Source: CAWHNT01 sp963830775
GTDB taxonomy: Bacteria > Pseudomonadota > Alphaproteobacteria > Geminicoccales > Geminicoccaceae
Assembly (NCBI GenBank): GCA_963830775.1
Contig: CAWHNT010000022.1
Location: forward strand, 124,001-188,000
Length of the DNA: 64,000 bases
Direction of reading: 5' to 3'
The notes under the pieces: model-generated
Told to the model about the DNA's origin: nothing
Seen by the model: the letters and a program-made list of their open reading frames with translations, nothing else
The model's database searches: none
Translations under genes and position numbers: made by a program
Part shown: positions 21,931-30,429 of the stretch, in pieces
Position numbering within the stretch: the stretch's first letter is position 1
Layout: every line of letters begins with the position of its first letter

Positions 21931-23658
21931 ATGCGCCGCACGGGCTGGCTGATCGGCGGGGCCGCGCTGGTCCTGCTCGCAGGTTCCGGCTGGCTCATGG
22001 CGGCCGAGCAGGCCCGGAGCCAGGCGGCTTCCGCCATGGAGTTGCTGGAGGCCAGCCTGCCTCCCGGGTCCGGGGTAAGCTACGGCGAGCTCCGCATCAG
22101 CCCGGCGGGCACCACCCGGATCGACCGCCTCCGGATCCGGCTCGGCCCGGAAGGGCGATCCGGGGCCCTGACCACGGCCGAGACGCTGGAGCTGGAGGGC
22201 GTGCGGCCGGACGGGAGGATCGGCAGGGCCAGCGGTACCGGTTTCGTCAGCGACGAGGCCGGCACCGGGACACGGGTCGAGGTCGGGAGCTTCGCGGTCC
22301 AGGACGTGCAGCCCGCGACCCTCGTGGCCCTGCTCGGCGGGCCGTCCGCGCCCGAGGCCAATGCCGGCGCCATCACGGCCGAGCGGCTGGCGCTCGACCA
22401 TGGCGGCGACCGCGTCCGCATGGACCGGATGGCGCTGGCCGGCGTCGAGGCCGGCCGCTTCCGCGACCTTTCGGCCGGTGGGGTCAAGCTGACCTCGAGC
22501 TCGTCCCAGGAGGTCGTGGAGGTCCGGCAGGTCCGCGCCGCCATGCTCGACCTGGCACGGGTCGACTGGCCCGCCCTGAGCTCGGCGATGGCCGAGCAGA
22601 CCGCGGCCAGGGAAGACCCGGCCGCCTTCCTCGCCATGGTCCGCACGCTGCTGACGCTTGCCGACGGCACGGCCCGCGATCTCGAGCTCGCCGGCCTCAG
22701 CGCCACGTCGGCTTCGGCCCCCGGCGTGAGCGTGCAGCTGCAAGGTGCCAGCGTGGCGGAGCTGTCGGGCGCACGGCTGGGCCCGGTGCAGCTCACCGGG
22801 CTCGCCGTGAACAGTCCCGAGGCCGGGCTCACGTTCGAGGCTGCCCGTTACCGCATGGACTTCGACCCGTTCCCGCTGGCCGAGTTGCGGGCCGCCGCGA
22901 CGCAGCTGCCGCGCACGCCGGAGGGTGCGGCGGAGCTGCGCCGGCAGCTCGCCGCCGTCACCGGGCGCTACGAGGGCGGGGTCGACAGGCTCGTCATCGA
23001 CGGCCGGGAGAGTGGGGTAAAGGCCGGAGCCGGCCAGCTCCGGTTCGCGGGCAGCACGGATGCCTTGCGGATGCAGACGCAGGTCGGGATCGATGCGCTG
23101 GCGCTCGAGCTCGGCCGCACACCCGGCGGCGGGTCGGGTCCGGGCTCGCTGGCCCGGGCGCTGGGCGACCTCACCGGCAGCATGCGTGCGGCCTGGAGTA
23201 CCGACCGGCGGGCAGGCACGGCCTCGCTGGACAGCATGGGCCTCGATCTCGACGGGCTCGCCGCCATCCAGGCCGACGGCGTGGCTGGGATACCGGCGGA
23301 CGGCTCCACGCTGGGTCCCGATCCCGCCGCCTTCAGCCTTGTCCGGGCGCGCCTGGTCTACACCGACCGCTCGCTCCTGCAGCGGCTGCTCACCGCCTGG
23401 GGCGAGCCGTCCGGGCTCGCCCCGGAGATGGTGGCCGATGCCTTTGCCGGCATGGTCGCCGATCCCTCCACCACCCCCTGGCTCAACCGGCCGGCGCGCA
23501 CGGCGCTGGCCCAGTTCCTGCGCCAGCCGGGACGGCTCCAGATCGAGCTCGCCCCGGCGGCACCGCTCAGCGGCGGCGAGCTGCTGGGCCTGGCGCTTCA
23601 GCGGCCCAGCAGCTTCGCCGCCACCGCCGGCCTGCGGGTCAGCGCCACGCCACCCTAG
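21931..23658 (+). CDS. Membrane-anchored protein of unknown function
   Basis: 575 residues from ATG 21931, preceded by GGAGGAGATCAGG, which makes this start better than the GTG at 21916. One N-terminal membrane anchor (about residues 4-24, TGWLIGGAALVLLAGSGWLM); the rest should be periplasmic. The body is rich in Ala, Leu, Gly and Arg, with many short beta-strand patterns (TTRIDRLRIRL, GALTTAETLELEGV) reminiscent of AsmA or DUF945/YdgA-type periplasmic proteins, but I cannot assign a family with confidence. No catalytic motif is visible. Divergent from the liv operon; its end overlaps the convergent 63-residue gene by four bases. Confidence 0.7.
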   Translation: MRRTGWLIGGAALVLLAGSGWLMAAEQARSQAASAMELLEASLPPGSGVSYGELRISPAGTTRIDRLRIRLGPEGRSGALTTAETLELEGVRPDGRIGRASGTGFVSDEAGTGTRVEVGSFAVQDVQPATLVALLGGPSAPEANAGAITAERLALDHGGDRVRMDRMALAGVEAGRFRDLSAGGVKLTSSSSQEVVEVRQVRAAMLDLARVDWPALSSAMAEQTAAREDPAAFLAMVRTLLTLADGTARDLELAGLSATSASAPGVSVQLQGASVAELSGARLGPVQLTGLAVNSPEAGLTFEAARYRMDFDPFPLAELRAAATQLPRTPEGAAELRRQLAAVTGRYEGGVDRLVIDGRESGVKAGAGQLRFAGSTDALRMQTQVGIDALALELGRTPGGGSGPGSLARALGDLTGSMRAAWSTDRRAGTASLDSMGLDLDGLAAIQADGVAGIPADGSTLGPDPAAFSLVRARLVYTDRSLLQRLLTAWGEPSGLAPEMVADAFAGMVADPSTTPWLNRPARTALAQFLRQPGRLQIELAPAAPLSGGELLGLALQRPSSFAATAGLRVSATPP

Positions 23659-23846
23659 CCGGCGAGACGGCGCCCTTGAGGCGGCCGCCCCTGCCGGGCG
23701 AGGAAGCGGCCCAGCGCCAGGATGAGGTCCGCCTGCGCCCTGGCCCGGTCACGGTGGGCCTGTCGCACGAGCAGGTCGATCTGCGCGCGGGTCAGCGGCT
23801 TCGGGAGGTCGGCGGCGAAGGGGCCGTAGCTGGTATGCAGGTCCAT
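23655..23846 (-). CDS. Small hypothetical protein
   Basis: 63 residues, starting MDLHTSYGPFAADLPKPLTR. The central part (AQIDLLVRQAHRDRARAQAD) is a probable amphipathic helix rich in Arg and Ala; no membrane segment or known domain is seen. Composition is protein-like rather than a frame shadow. The 235-base region upstream carries two TGC/GCA palindromes described separately, which may control it. Confidence 0.5.
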   Translation of the reverse strand: MDLHTSYGPFAADLPKPLTRAQIDLLVRQAHRDRARAQADLILALGRFLARQGRPPQGRRLAG

Positions 23847-24007
23847 TGATCGGGTCTCCGACGGACCGGCCCCGGCAGGTCATCTGACCCGCCTTGGCCG
23901 GGAGGTTGCCGGGCCGCCCATGCGGCCCTTGCTCCCCCTGATCCCGCAGCCTCTTCCCGGGCCGTGCCATGTCAGATGCGCCCGAAATCCCCGCGCACCA
24001 GCCGGCA

Positions 24008-24076
24008 TGCTGCAATGCAGCAATACCCGAACATAGGACCAACAGCCTTCTGGAGGCGGAACTGTTGCATTGCAGC
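24008..24076. promoter_or_regulatory. Paired TGC/GCA palindromes, PhaR-site-like
   Basis: TGCTGCAATGCAGCA at 24008-24022 is a perfect palindrome around a central base, and TGTTGCATTGCAGCA at 24062-24076 is a near-perfect second copy. Together they also form a 12-bp inverted repeat (TGCTGCAATGCA / TGCATTGCAGCA). Both contain or nearly contain CTGC-N3-GCAG, the site reported for the polyhydroxyalkanoate regulator PhaR of Paracoccus. They lie upstream of the 63-residue gene and just past the end of the SDR gene. Regulator identity is inference. Confidence 0.45.
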
Positions 24077-24081
24077 ACATC

Positions 24082-24858
24082 CTAGATGATGCGCAGCGAA
24101 GCCCCGCCGTCGACCCGCACCACCTGCCCCACCGTGTAGGGCAGCTCGCCCGCGAGCAGCGCTGCCACCGTCCGCCCGACCTCGTCGGGCTCGCCCCAGC
24201 GTGCCACCGGCGCCCCGCCCTCGGCGAAGAAGCGGTCGTAGCGGTCACGGCTGGCCTCGGTCATCTCGGTGCGGATGATGCCGGGGCGGATGTCGTAGAC
24301 GGCGATGCCGTGCGGGGCCAGGCGGACGGCGAAGAGCTGGGCCGCCATGGCGGCCGCGGCCTTGGAGACGCAGTACTCGCCGCGGTTCGGGGCCAGCACC
24401 TCGGCGTTCATCGAGGTGACGAAGGCGATGCCACGGCGGAAGGGTGCCGCCGGCGTCGCGAGCAGGCGGCGGGCGAAGGCCTGGGTGAGGAAGAAGGTGC
24501 CGCGGGTGTTGACCGCCATGCAGCGGTCGAAGCTCTCGGGCGTGGCATCGAGCAGGTCGCCCCGGCTCAGCACCGACACGCCGGCATTGTTGACCAGGCA
24601 GTCGACCCCGCCGAACGCCTCCCAGGCGGCGTCGAGGAAGCCGGCATGGGCTCCGAGATCGCCGAGATCCGCATGCGCCGCCACGGCCCGTCCGCCCGCC
24701 GCCGCGACCGCCAGGGCCGTGGCCGAGGTGTCGTCCGCCGGCGAGCGCTCGTTGACCACCACGTCGAACCCGCGCGCCGCAAGGGCCACGGCCGTGGCCC
24801 GCCCCAGCCCCCTGCCGGCTCCGGTGACGATCGCGACCGGCCGTTCACGTTCGGCCAT
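24082..24858 (-). CDS. Short-chain dehydrogenase/reductase (FabG-like)
   Basis: 258 residues from ATG 24858, which overlaps the stop of the acyl-CoA dehydrogenase gene (ATGA). Rossmann cofactor motif TGAGRGLG near residue 13-20, NNAG near residue 92-95, catalytic Ser in the VTSMNAEVL region and YCVSK (YxxxK). The C-terminus YTVGQVVRVDGGASLRII is typical of FabG-like SDRs. Coupling to an acyl-CoA dehydrogenase suggests a role in acyl-CoA or related oxidation, but the substrate cannot be read. Confidence 0.9.
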   Translation of the reverse strand: MAERERPVAIVTGAGRGLGRATAVALAARGFDVVVNERSPADDTSATALAVAAAGGRAVAAHADLGDLGAHAGFLDAAWEAFGGVDCLVNNAGVSVLSRGDLLDATPESFDRCMAVNTRGTFFLTQAFARRLLATPAAPFRRGIAFVTSMNAEVLAPNRGEYCVSKAAAAMAAQLFAVRLAPHGIAVYDIRPGIIRTEMTEASRDRYDRFFAEGGAPVARWGEPDEVGRTVAALLAGELPYTVGQVVRVDGGASLRII

Positions 24859-25999
24859 CACGCACCTCCCCGCAGCAGCTCGCGGGCGATGATCGTGCGC
24901 TGGATCTGGTTGGTGCCCTCGTAGATCTGGCAGATCTTGGCGTCGCGGTAGAGCCGCTCGACCTCGAAGCCCTTGATGTAGCCGCTGCCGCCGAAGACCT
25001 GCACCGCATCGGCACTGCGCGCCACGGCCACGTCCGCGGCCATGCACTTGGCCATCGAGCAGGCCATGGTGGCGGGCTCCCCCCGGTCCAGCCGCCCCGC
25101 CGCGTCCAGCGTCAGCAGGCGTGCCGCCTGGATGTCCTTGGCCATGTCGGCCAGCAGGAACTGCAGCCCCTGGAACTCGGCCACCGCCTTGCCGAACTGG
25201 CGCCGCTCCCTGGCATAGCCCACGGCGGCCTCGAGCCCGGCCTGGGCGATCCCCACCGCCAGGGCGGCGATCCCGACCCGGCCCTTGTCGAGCACGCTCA
25301 TCATCATGTGGAAGCCGCGCCCCTCCTCGCCCAGCAGCGCCTCCGCCGGCAGCTCCACGCCCTCGAAATGGAGCGCTCCCACCGGCGAGGCGCGCTGGCC
25401 CATCTTGTGCTCGCGCTTGCCCACCGAGAAGCCCGGCCGGTCGCGGTCGACCAGCATGATGCTCATGCCCCGCCGGCCGGCCTCCTTGTCGGTGCGCGAC
25501 CAGCACCACGGCGAAGTCGCAGACCGGCGCGTTGTGGATCCACAGCTTGCCGCCATCGAGCGCGCCAGCCGGCGCCGGCCCTGACGGCGGTCGTGCGGAT
25601 GCCGGCAACGTCCGAGCCAGCCTCGGCCTCGGTGATCGCGTAGGCGCAGCGCCGCTCGCCGCGCAGCAGCGGCCGCAGATAGCGCTCCTGCTGCTCCTCC
25701 GTGCCGTGCCGCGCCAGCAGGGTCGAGACCAGCTCGACCAGCCCGCACTGGTCGGCCACCGAGGCATAGCCCCGCCCCAGCTCCTCCATCACCAGCGCAT
25801 ACGAGACCACGTCCAGCCCGGCCCCGCCCAGCTCCGCCGGCACCGCGATCCCGAACAGGCCCAGCCCCGCCATCCGCTCGTAGAGCTCGGCCGGAAACCG
25901 CTCCGTCTCGTCCAGCTCGCCCGCGATCGGCCGGATCGCCTCGTCCGCGAGCCGCCGCACCATCGCCCGAACCTGCGCCTGCTCCTCGCTGAGCTGCAA
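24858..25999 (-). CDS. Acyl-CoA dehydrogenase (two frameshifts)
   Basis: About 380 residues. The likely start is TTG 25999 (LQLSEEQAQVRAMVRRLADE), spaced correctly after GGGGAGG; GTG 26005 is possible. Acyl-CoA dehydrogenase features: ERFPAELYERMAGLGLFGIA, AYAITEAEAGSDVAGIRTTA, the MSVLDKGRVGIAALAVGIAQ segment and the C-terminal YRDAKICQIYEGTNQIQRTI. The middle is out of frame at two places (about 25565 and about 25500), each fitting one extra base; the lost piece LDGGKLWIHNAP is present in the intervening frame. FAD-dependent alpha,beta-dehydrogenation of an acyl-CoA; chain length unknown. Confidence 0.85.
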
Positions 26000-26049
26000 G
26001 GACACCTCCCCTATTCGTGCCGCAACCCTCCCGCCATTCGGCACCCGAA

Positions 26050-26939
26050 TCAAGCATGCCTCCGGCGGGTGGCGGGCCGCCACGGGCTTCTGTCAGGCTC
26101 GGGTCCGGGGCTGGCGGCTGTTCTTGGTACTTGAGGAGCGGGTGGGGGTCTGGGCCGTGCCGGCGCTCGTGCTCCTGGGCGGCGGCGAGGGCGGCACGCT
26201 CGGGCTCGGTGAGCTGGTCCCAGAAGGCCCGCGCCTTCGCCTCGCCCCAGCCTTGCTCCAGCTGGTAGCGCCGCAGGAGGGACTTGCCGTTGGGCGGCGG
26301 CTGGGCGGGGAAGGGTTCGGGGGTGTTCTGGTTCGCTGGCCTTGCCGCAAGTGGCTGGATGGGCTCGATCTTCGGGGTCCTGGGTTCGTTCGGGGCGGGA
26401 GCTTCGGCGAGCGCGGCGTCGAGCTCCTGCTGAGCGGCCAGGGCCTGCTCGTCGTCCGGCAGCAGACCCTCGACCCTCGCCCGCTGCAGGCGCACGAGGC
26501 TGTCCAGCGCCCGGCGGACCTCGCCCTCCGCCTCGCGCCGGTAGCGCAGGACCAGCGCCAGGCTGGCGCGGGCGTCCTTGTCGTCGTGCAGGGACTTGGC
26601 GAGGCCGGTGCCGGTCTGCGCGAGGCCGGCCAGCAGCTCGCCTTCCAGGCGCTCGGCCCGGCCCGTGCGGAGGATGCCGGCGGCGATGGTCTCGGCGAGG
26701 TGGCGGGCGACCGGGCCTACGGCTCCGAGCTCGGCCCGGACGGCGGCGAAGTGGGCCTGGTTGGCCTCCGCTGTTTCGCCCAGGGCCGCGACGGTGACGT
26801 GGGCACGGGCGCGCAGGCCGTGGGCGAGGCTGTTCATCGAGGAGCGGCGTTTGCCGTCCTCGGTGACAGGGCCGTGCGACCTGGCGCCGTTCTGGCGGGC
26901 GATGTCGGCGCGGGAGGGTTTGGTGCGGCAGGTGGGCAT
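26050..26939 (-). CDS. Hypothetical protein, end uncertain
   Basis: Starts at ATG 26939 (MPTCRTKPSRADIARQNGAR, then SHGPVTEDGKRRSSMNSLAHGL). The motif RQNGARSHGP-(x)5-GK-(x)4-NSLAHGL marks a widespread family of unknown function, often scattered near mobile or repeated regions. A helical, charged middle follows, then a Pro-rich part and LLRRYQLEQGWGEAKARAFW near residue 215. The frame has no stop of its own and runs on into the acyl-CoA dehydrogenase gene; alternative frames end at 26050 or 26093, so I assume a frameshift near the end. Confidence 0.6.
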
Positions 26940-27066
26940 GGCAGGCTCCGCGGGGGCGGAGGGATTGTGCCATAAAACAGGATGAAATTCCAAATACGCA
27001 GGAAAGCAGCGGTCTCGGGTTGTGACGGCGCGGTGGCTTTCCTTGGGGCCGCCGCGCCGTCGCGGC

Positions 27067-27501
27067 TCACTCCGGCAGGAGCACCCCGGAGCCGCCCATC
27101 TCGGCCGGGAAGTCCTTCTGCTTCGGCAGACCGTCCTTCATCGGCAGCACCGTGCTCTCGTAGTTCACGTGGACGGCCGCCTTGAAGGGAAGGGTGGGCA
27201 GCACGGCCGCGGCGACGTCCGTCACACCCCAGAGCGGGTGCTCGGCCAGCATGTGGCCGCCGCAGTCCTTGCACCATTTGCGGATGCTCTGCGGGGTCTT
27301 CTGGTAGCCGACGAGCTTCTCCGCACCCTTGGTGACCTGCACCGCCTGGGGCTGCCAGATCGTGAACGCGTTGACCGGGCCGGCGGACCAGGCACGGCAG
27401 TCCTTGCAGTGGCAGTAGCCCATCACGGCGGGCTCGCCGGTGACGGTGACCTCGACGGCACCGCAGAAGCACGTGCCGACATGGACGTTCGAATCGCTCA
27501 T
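27067..27501 (-). CDS. GFA family (CENP-V type) zinc protein
   Basis: 144 residues from ATG 27501. The zinc-binding pattern of the glutathione-dependent formaldehyde-activating (GFA) fold is seen: GTCFCGAVEVTVTGEP near residue 9-24, YCHCKDCRAWSAGPVNAF near 29-46, and KWCKDCGGHML near 73-83. GFA-like proteins bind zinc and sometimes glutathione adducts; a formaldehyde role is proven for few and cannot be assumed here. It stands alone between the hypothetical gene and zapE. Confidence 0.9.
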   Translation of the reverse strand: MSDSNVHVGTCFCGAVEVTVTGEPAVMGYCHCKDCRAWSAGPVNAFTIWQPQAVQVTKGAEKLVGYQKTPQSIRKWCKDCGGHMLAEHPLWGVTDVAAAVLPTLPFKAAVHVNYESTVLPMKDGLPKQKDFPAEMGGSGVLLPE

Positions 27502-27681
27502 GAAGCTCCCTCCAGCTGATCCAGGATCGTTCGCGTGGCGTGACGGCGCGGATGCCGGCACGCCCAGGCTCTAGGCTTGGGCAGGTCGCAGGCACTGTGA
27601 TCCAGGTCACTCCTGCCCGACTGGAGCCTCCCCGCATCGACTGCCACGGTCCGCTACCTGAAGCCAGCCCGGCCGCGGGCG

Positions 27682-28848
27682 TCAGATCAGGTCGCTGGTG
27701 AGGGCGAAGGGGACGAAGTCGGGGAGGCCCTCCGGGCGGTCGCGGCAGCGCTCGAGATAGTCGCTGCTCTGCATCTCGGTGAGCCGGCTCACGGTGCGGC
27801 GGAACTCGAAGGCGCCGTCGCCGCGCGGGTAGAGCTCCTCGGGCGGGGCGGCAGCCGAGATGAACAGCATGGTGCGGCGCTCGTAGAGCGCGTCGACCAG
27901 GGTCATGAAGCGCCGGGCCTCGTTGCGGCGGTCGGGGGTGAGCAGCGGCACGCCCTTGAGGATGATCGAGTGGTAGCGCTCGGTGAGCGCCAGATAGTCG
28001 GCGGGGCCCAGGGGCTGCTCGCACAGGGCGGCGAAGGGGAACATCGCCACGCCGCCGGCGGAGCAGGGCACCTTGATCCGCCGGCTGCCCACGGGCAGCT
28101 CCTCCGGCCCGCCTTCATCGCCGTCGGCAAGGGTGCGGAAGATCTCGACCAGGCGGGCGTCGGCCTCGGGGCCGGCCGGGCTCAGATAGACCTGCACGTC
28201 GCGCAGGCGCTGCAGCCGGTAGTCGACCGGACCTTCCAGCGCCACCACGTCGACCTTGCGCAGCAGCAGGTCGATGAAGGGCAGGAAGCGGTCGCGGTTG
28301 AGGCCGTTCTCGTAGAGGCGGCGCGGCGGCCAGTTCGAGGTGGCGACGACCACGACGCCGTTCTCGAACAGGCCCTCGAACAGGCGGCCCAGGATCATGG
28401 CATCCGCGATGTTGACGACGTGGAACTCGTCGAAGCAGAGCAGGCGGTGCTCGGCCGCGAGCCGGTCGGCCAGCACCTTGAGCGGGTCCTCGCGCCCGCC
28501 CTCCTGCCGCATCGCGTGCAGCCGCTTCTGCACGTCCAGCATGAACTCGTGGAAGTGCACCCGCCGCTTCGGCTGGAACGCCACCGCGGCGAAGAAGAGG
28601 TCCATGAGCATCGACTTGCCGCGGCCGACATCGCCATGGAGGTAGACGCCGCGCGGCGGCTCGGGCGGCGGGTCCTGCCGCCCGAAGCCGAGCCGGCCCA
28701 GGAGCCCGCCGCCGTTCGGCTTCGCCGCCGGCCGGTAGGTCTCCAGCTCGCGCGCCAGCCGCTCGAGCCGATCCGCTGCCGCCCGCTGCAGCGGGTCAGG
28801 CTTGAGCTCGCCTGCGGCGATCTTGGCTTGCAGGCGCTCGAGCAGCAT
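27682..28848 (-). CDS. zapE: Cell division ATPase ZapE (AFG1-like)
   Basis: 388 residues from ATG 28848 (MLLERLQAKIAAGELKPDPL). AFG1-family P-loop ATPase: Walker A YLHGDVGRGKSMLMDLFF near residue 75, FHEFMLDVQKRLHAMR, Walker B LLCFDEFHVVNIADAMILGR, and VVVATSNWPPRRLYENGLNR. ZapE associates with the Z-ring in E. coli and destabilises FtsZ polymers; the mitochondrial homologue acts in protein quality control. Complete, single gene. Confidence 0.95.
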   Translation of the reverse strand: MLLERLQAKIAAGELKPDPLQRAAADRLERLARELETYRPAAKPNGGGLLGRLGFGRQDPPPEPPRGVYLHGDVGRGKSMLMDLFFAAVAFQPKRRVHFHEFMLDVQKRLHAMRQEGGREDPLKVLADRLAAEHRLLCFDEFHVVNIADAMILGRLFEGLFENGVVVVATSNWPPRRLYENGLNRDRFLPFIDLLLRKVDVVALEGPVDYRLQRLRDVQVYLSPAGPEADARLVEIFRTLADGDEGGPEELPVGSRRIKVPCSAGGVAMFPFAALCEQPLGPADYLALTERYHSIILKGVPLLTPDRRNEARRFMTLVDALYERRTMLFISAAAPPEELYPRGDGAFEFRRTVSRLTEMQSSDYLERCRDRPEGLPDFVPFALTSDLI

Positions 28849-28972
28849 GGGCCTCCGTCTCCCGGTTGGCTGGGACGAGCCCCCTCTAGCGGAAGCCCCG
28901 GCCGGCCGGGAGCGGCCGTGCCGTTGCGCCGCAACCGTGCGCCCGTGTCCACACGGCGCCTGCGGGTTCCGG

Positions 28973-30199
28973 TCAGTCCCGGGCCTCGGCCATGGCCTCG
29001 CGCATGATCGCAGCCGGGTTCGCCGCCGCACCGCTCCTCGAGGCCAGATGGAGCACGAGGTAGCCCAGGACGGCCGAGAGGATGGAACCCGTCAGCACGC
29101 CGACCCGGACGGCGGCACTGTATCCTTCGCCCTGGAACGCCAGCCCGCCGATGAAGAGGCTCATGGTGAACCCGATGCCGGTGAGCAGGGCCATGCCGTA
29201 GAACTGGAGCCAGGTGGCACCTTCAGGCAGCGAGCCGATCCCGGCGCGGATGGCGGCCCAGGTGAAGCCCACCACGCCCAGCTGCTTGCCCAGGAACAGG
29301 CCGAGCGCGATCCCGAGCGGCACCGGCTCGAGCAGCGAGCCCGGCGAGAGGCCCGCCAGCGAGACCCCGGCATTGGCGAAGGCGAACACCGGCATGATGC
29401 CGAACGCCACCCAGGGGTGCAGGATGTGCTCGAGGTGGTGCAAAGGCGGCTCCTTCAAGGACGCCTCCGGCGACGTGCGCAGCGGCACGGCGAACGCGGT
29501 GACGACGCCGGCCAGGGTGGCGTGGACGCCCGATTTGAGCACGCATACCCATAAGAACACGCCGACCAGCACATAGGCCGCTATCCGGGTGACGCCGGCC
29601 AGGTTCAGCGCCACGAGGGCCGCCACCCCCAGCGCGGCAAGCCCCAGCGCCGTGACCGACAGGTCGGTGGAGTAGAACAGCGCTATGATGATGATCGCAC
29701 CCAGATCGTCGATGATGGCGAGCGCCAGCAGGAAGAGCTTCAGGGATGAGGGAGCACGGCTGCCCAGGAGGGCCAGCACGCCCAGCGCGAAGGCTATGTC
29801 GGTGGCGGCCGGGATCGCCCAGCCGGCCCGCGCTGCCGGGTCGCTCCAGCTGACGAGGAGGTAGAACAGTGCCGGGACGGCGGCTCCGCCCACGGCGGCC
29901 ACGGCCGGCAGGCCGGCTTTGGCCATGCTGGAGAGCTCTCCCTCCAGCACCTCCCGTTTGATCTCGAGGCCGACAAGCAGGAAGAAGATCGCCATCAGCC
30001 CATCGTTGATCCACAGGATCAAGGGTTTGGCGATGACGAGCGCGCCGGCCTGGATGGCCACGGGTGCTTCGAGCAGCGTCGTATAGAGCGGTCCGGCAGG
30101 CGAGTTGGCCAGGACGATGGCGAGGACCGCGGCCGCAACCAGCAATATCCCGCCCGCAGCCTCCATCCGGAGGAAGGCTCGCAGGGTGGCGATCGGCAA
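28973..30199 (-). CDS. nhaA: Na+/H+ antiporter NhaA
   Basis: 408 residues with about twelve membrane segments. NhaA exchanges two H+ for one Na+ across the inner membrane. The ion-binding aspartate pair is present in LALAIIDDLGAIIIIALFYS near residue 165, and the family segments WINDGLMAIFFLLVGLEIKR and PAATDIAFALGVLALLGSRA match. The tail past about residue 385 is short and hydrophilic. The upstream 230 bases (30200-30429) contain a strong hairpin. Confidence 0.96.
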   Translation of the reverse strand: MPIATLRAFLRMEAAGGILLVAAAVLAIVLANSPAGPLYTTLLEAPVAIQAGALVIAKPLILWINDGLMAIFFLLVGLEIKREVLEGELSSMAKAGLPAVAAVGGAAVPALFYLLVSWSDPAARAGWAIPAATDIAFALGVLALLGSRAPSSLKLFLLALAIIDDLGAIIIIALFYSTDLSVTALGLAALGVAALVALNLAGVTRIAAYVLVGVFLWVCVLKSGVHATLAGVVTAFAVPLRTSPEASLKEPPLHHLEHILHPWVAFGIMPVFAFANAGVSLAGLSPGSLLEPVPLGIALGLFLGKQLGVVGFTWAAIRAGIGSLPEGATWLQFYGMALLTGIGFTMSLFIGGLAFQGEGYSAAVRVGVLTGSILSAVLGYLVLHLASRSGAAANPAAIMREAMAEARD

Positions 30200-30380
30200 C
30201 AGTCATCCCCCGGTTCCGGCTGCCCGCAGCCCTGCGCCTGGCTCCAGGCCAGCGAGGCGGCGCTCGCCGGTCCAACGCGCCGGCCAGGAAGAAGGTGGCG
30301 CGGCAGCTCCGGATATCGCTGCCGGCATGGCACAAGCTGCGTGACAGGACCACCAACCGGTGCAGGCCGCAACCGGCATG

Positions 30381-30413
30381 GCCGGATCCGGGCCGATCGG
30401 GCCCGGATCCGGC
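30381..30413 (-). terminator. Strong hairpin after the solute-binding protein gene
   Basis: A 14-bp perfect inverted repeat (GCCGGATCCGGGCC at 30381-30394 and its complement at 30400-30413) with a 5-base loop, 17 bases beyond the stop of the minus-strand solute-binding gene and 180 bases before nhaA. There is no T-run; it probably ends or attenuates transcription before nhaA. Confidence 0.6.
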
Positions 30414-30429
30414 AACGACGGCGCCTGGA

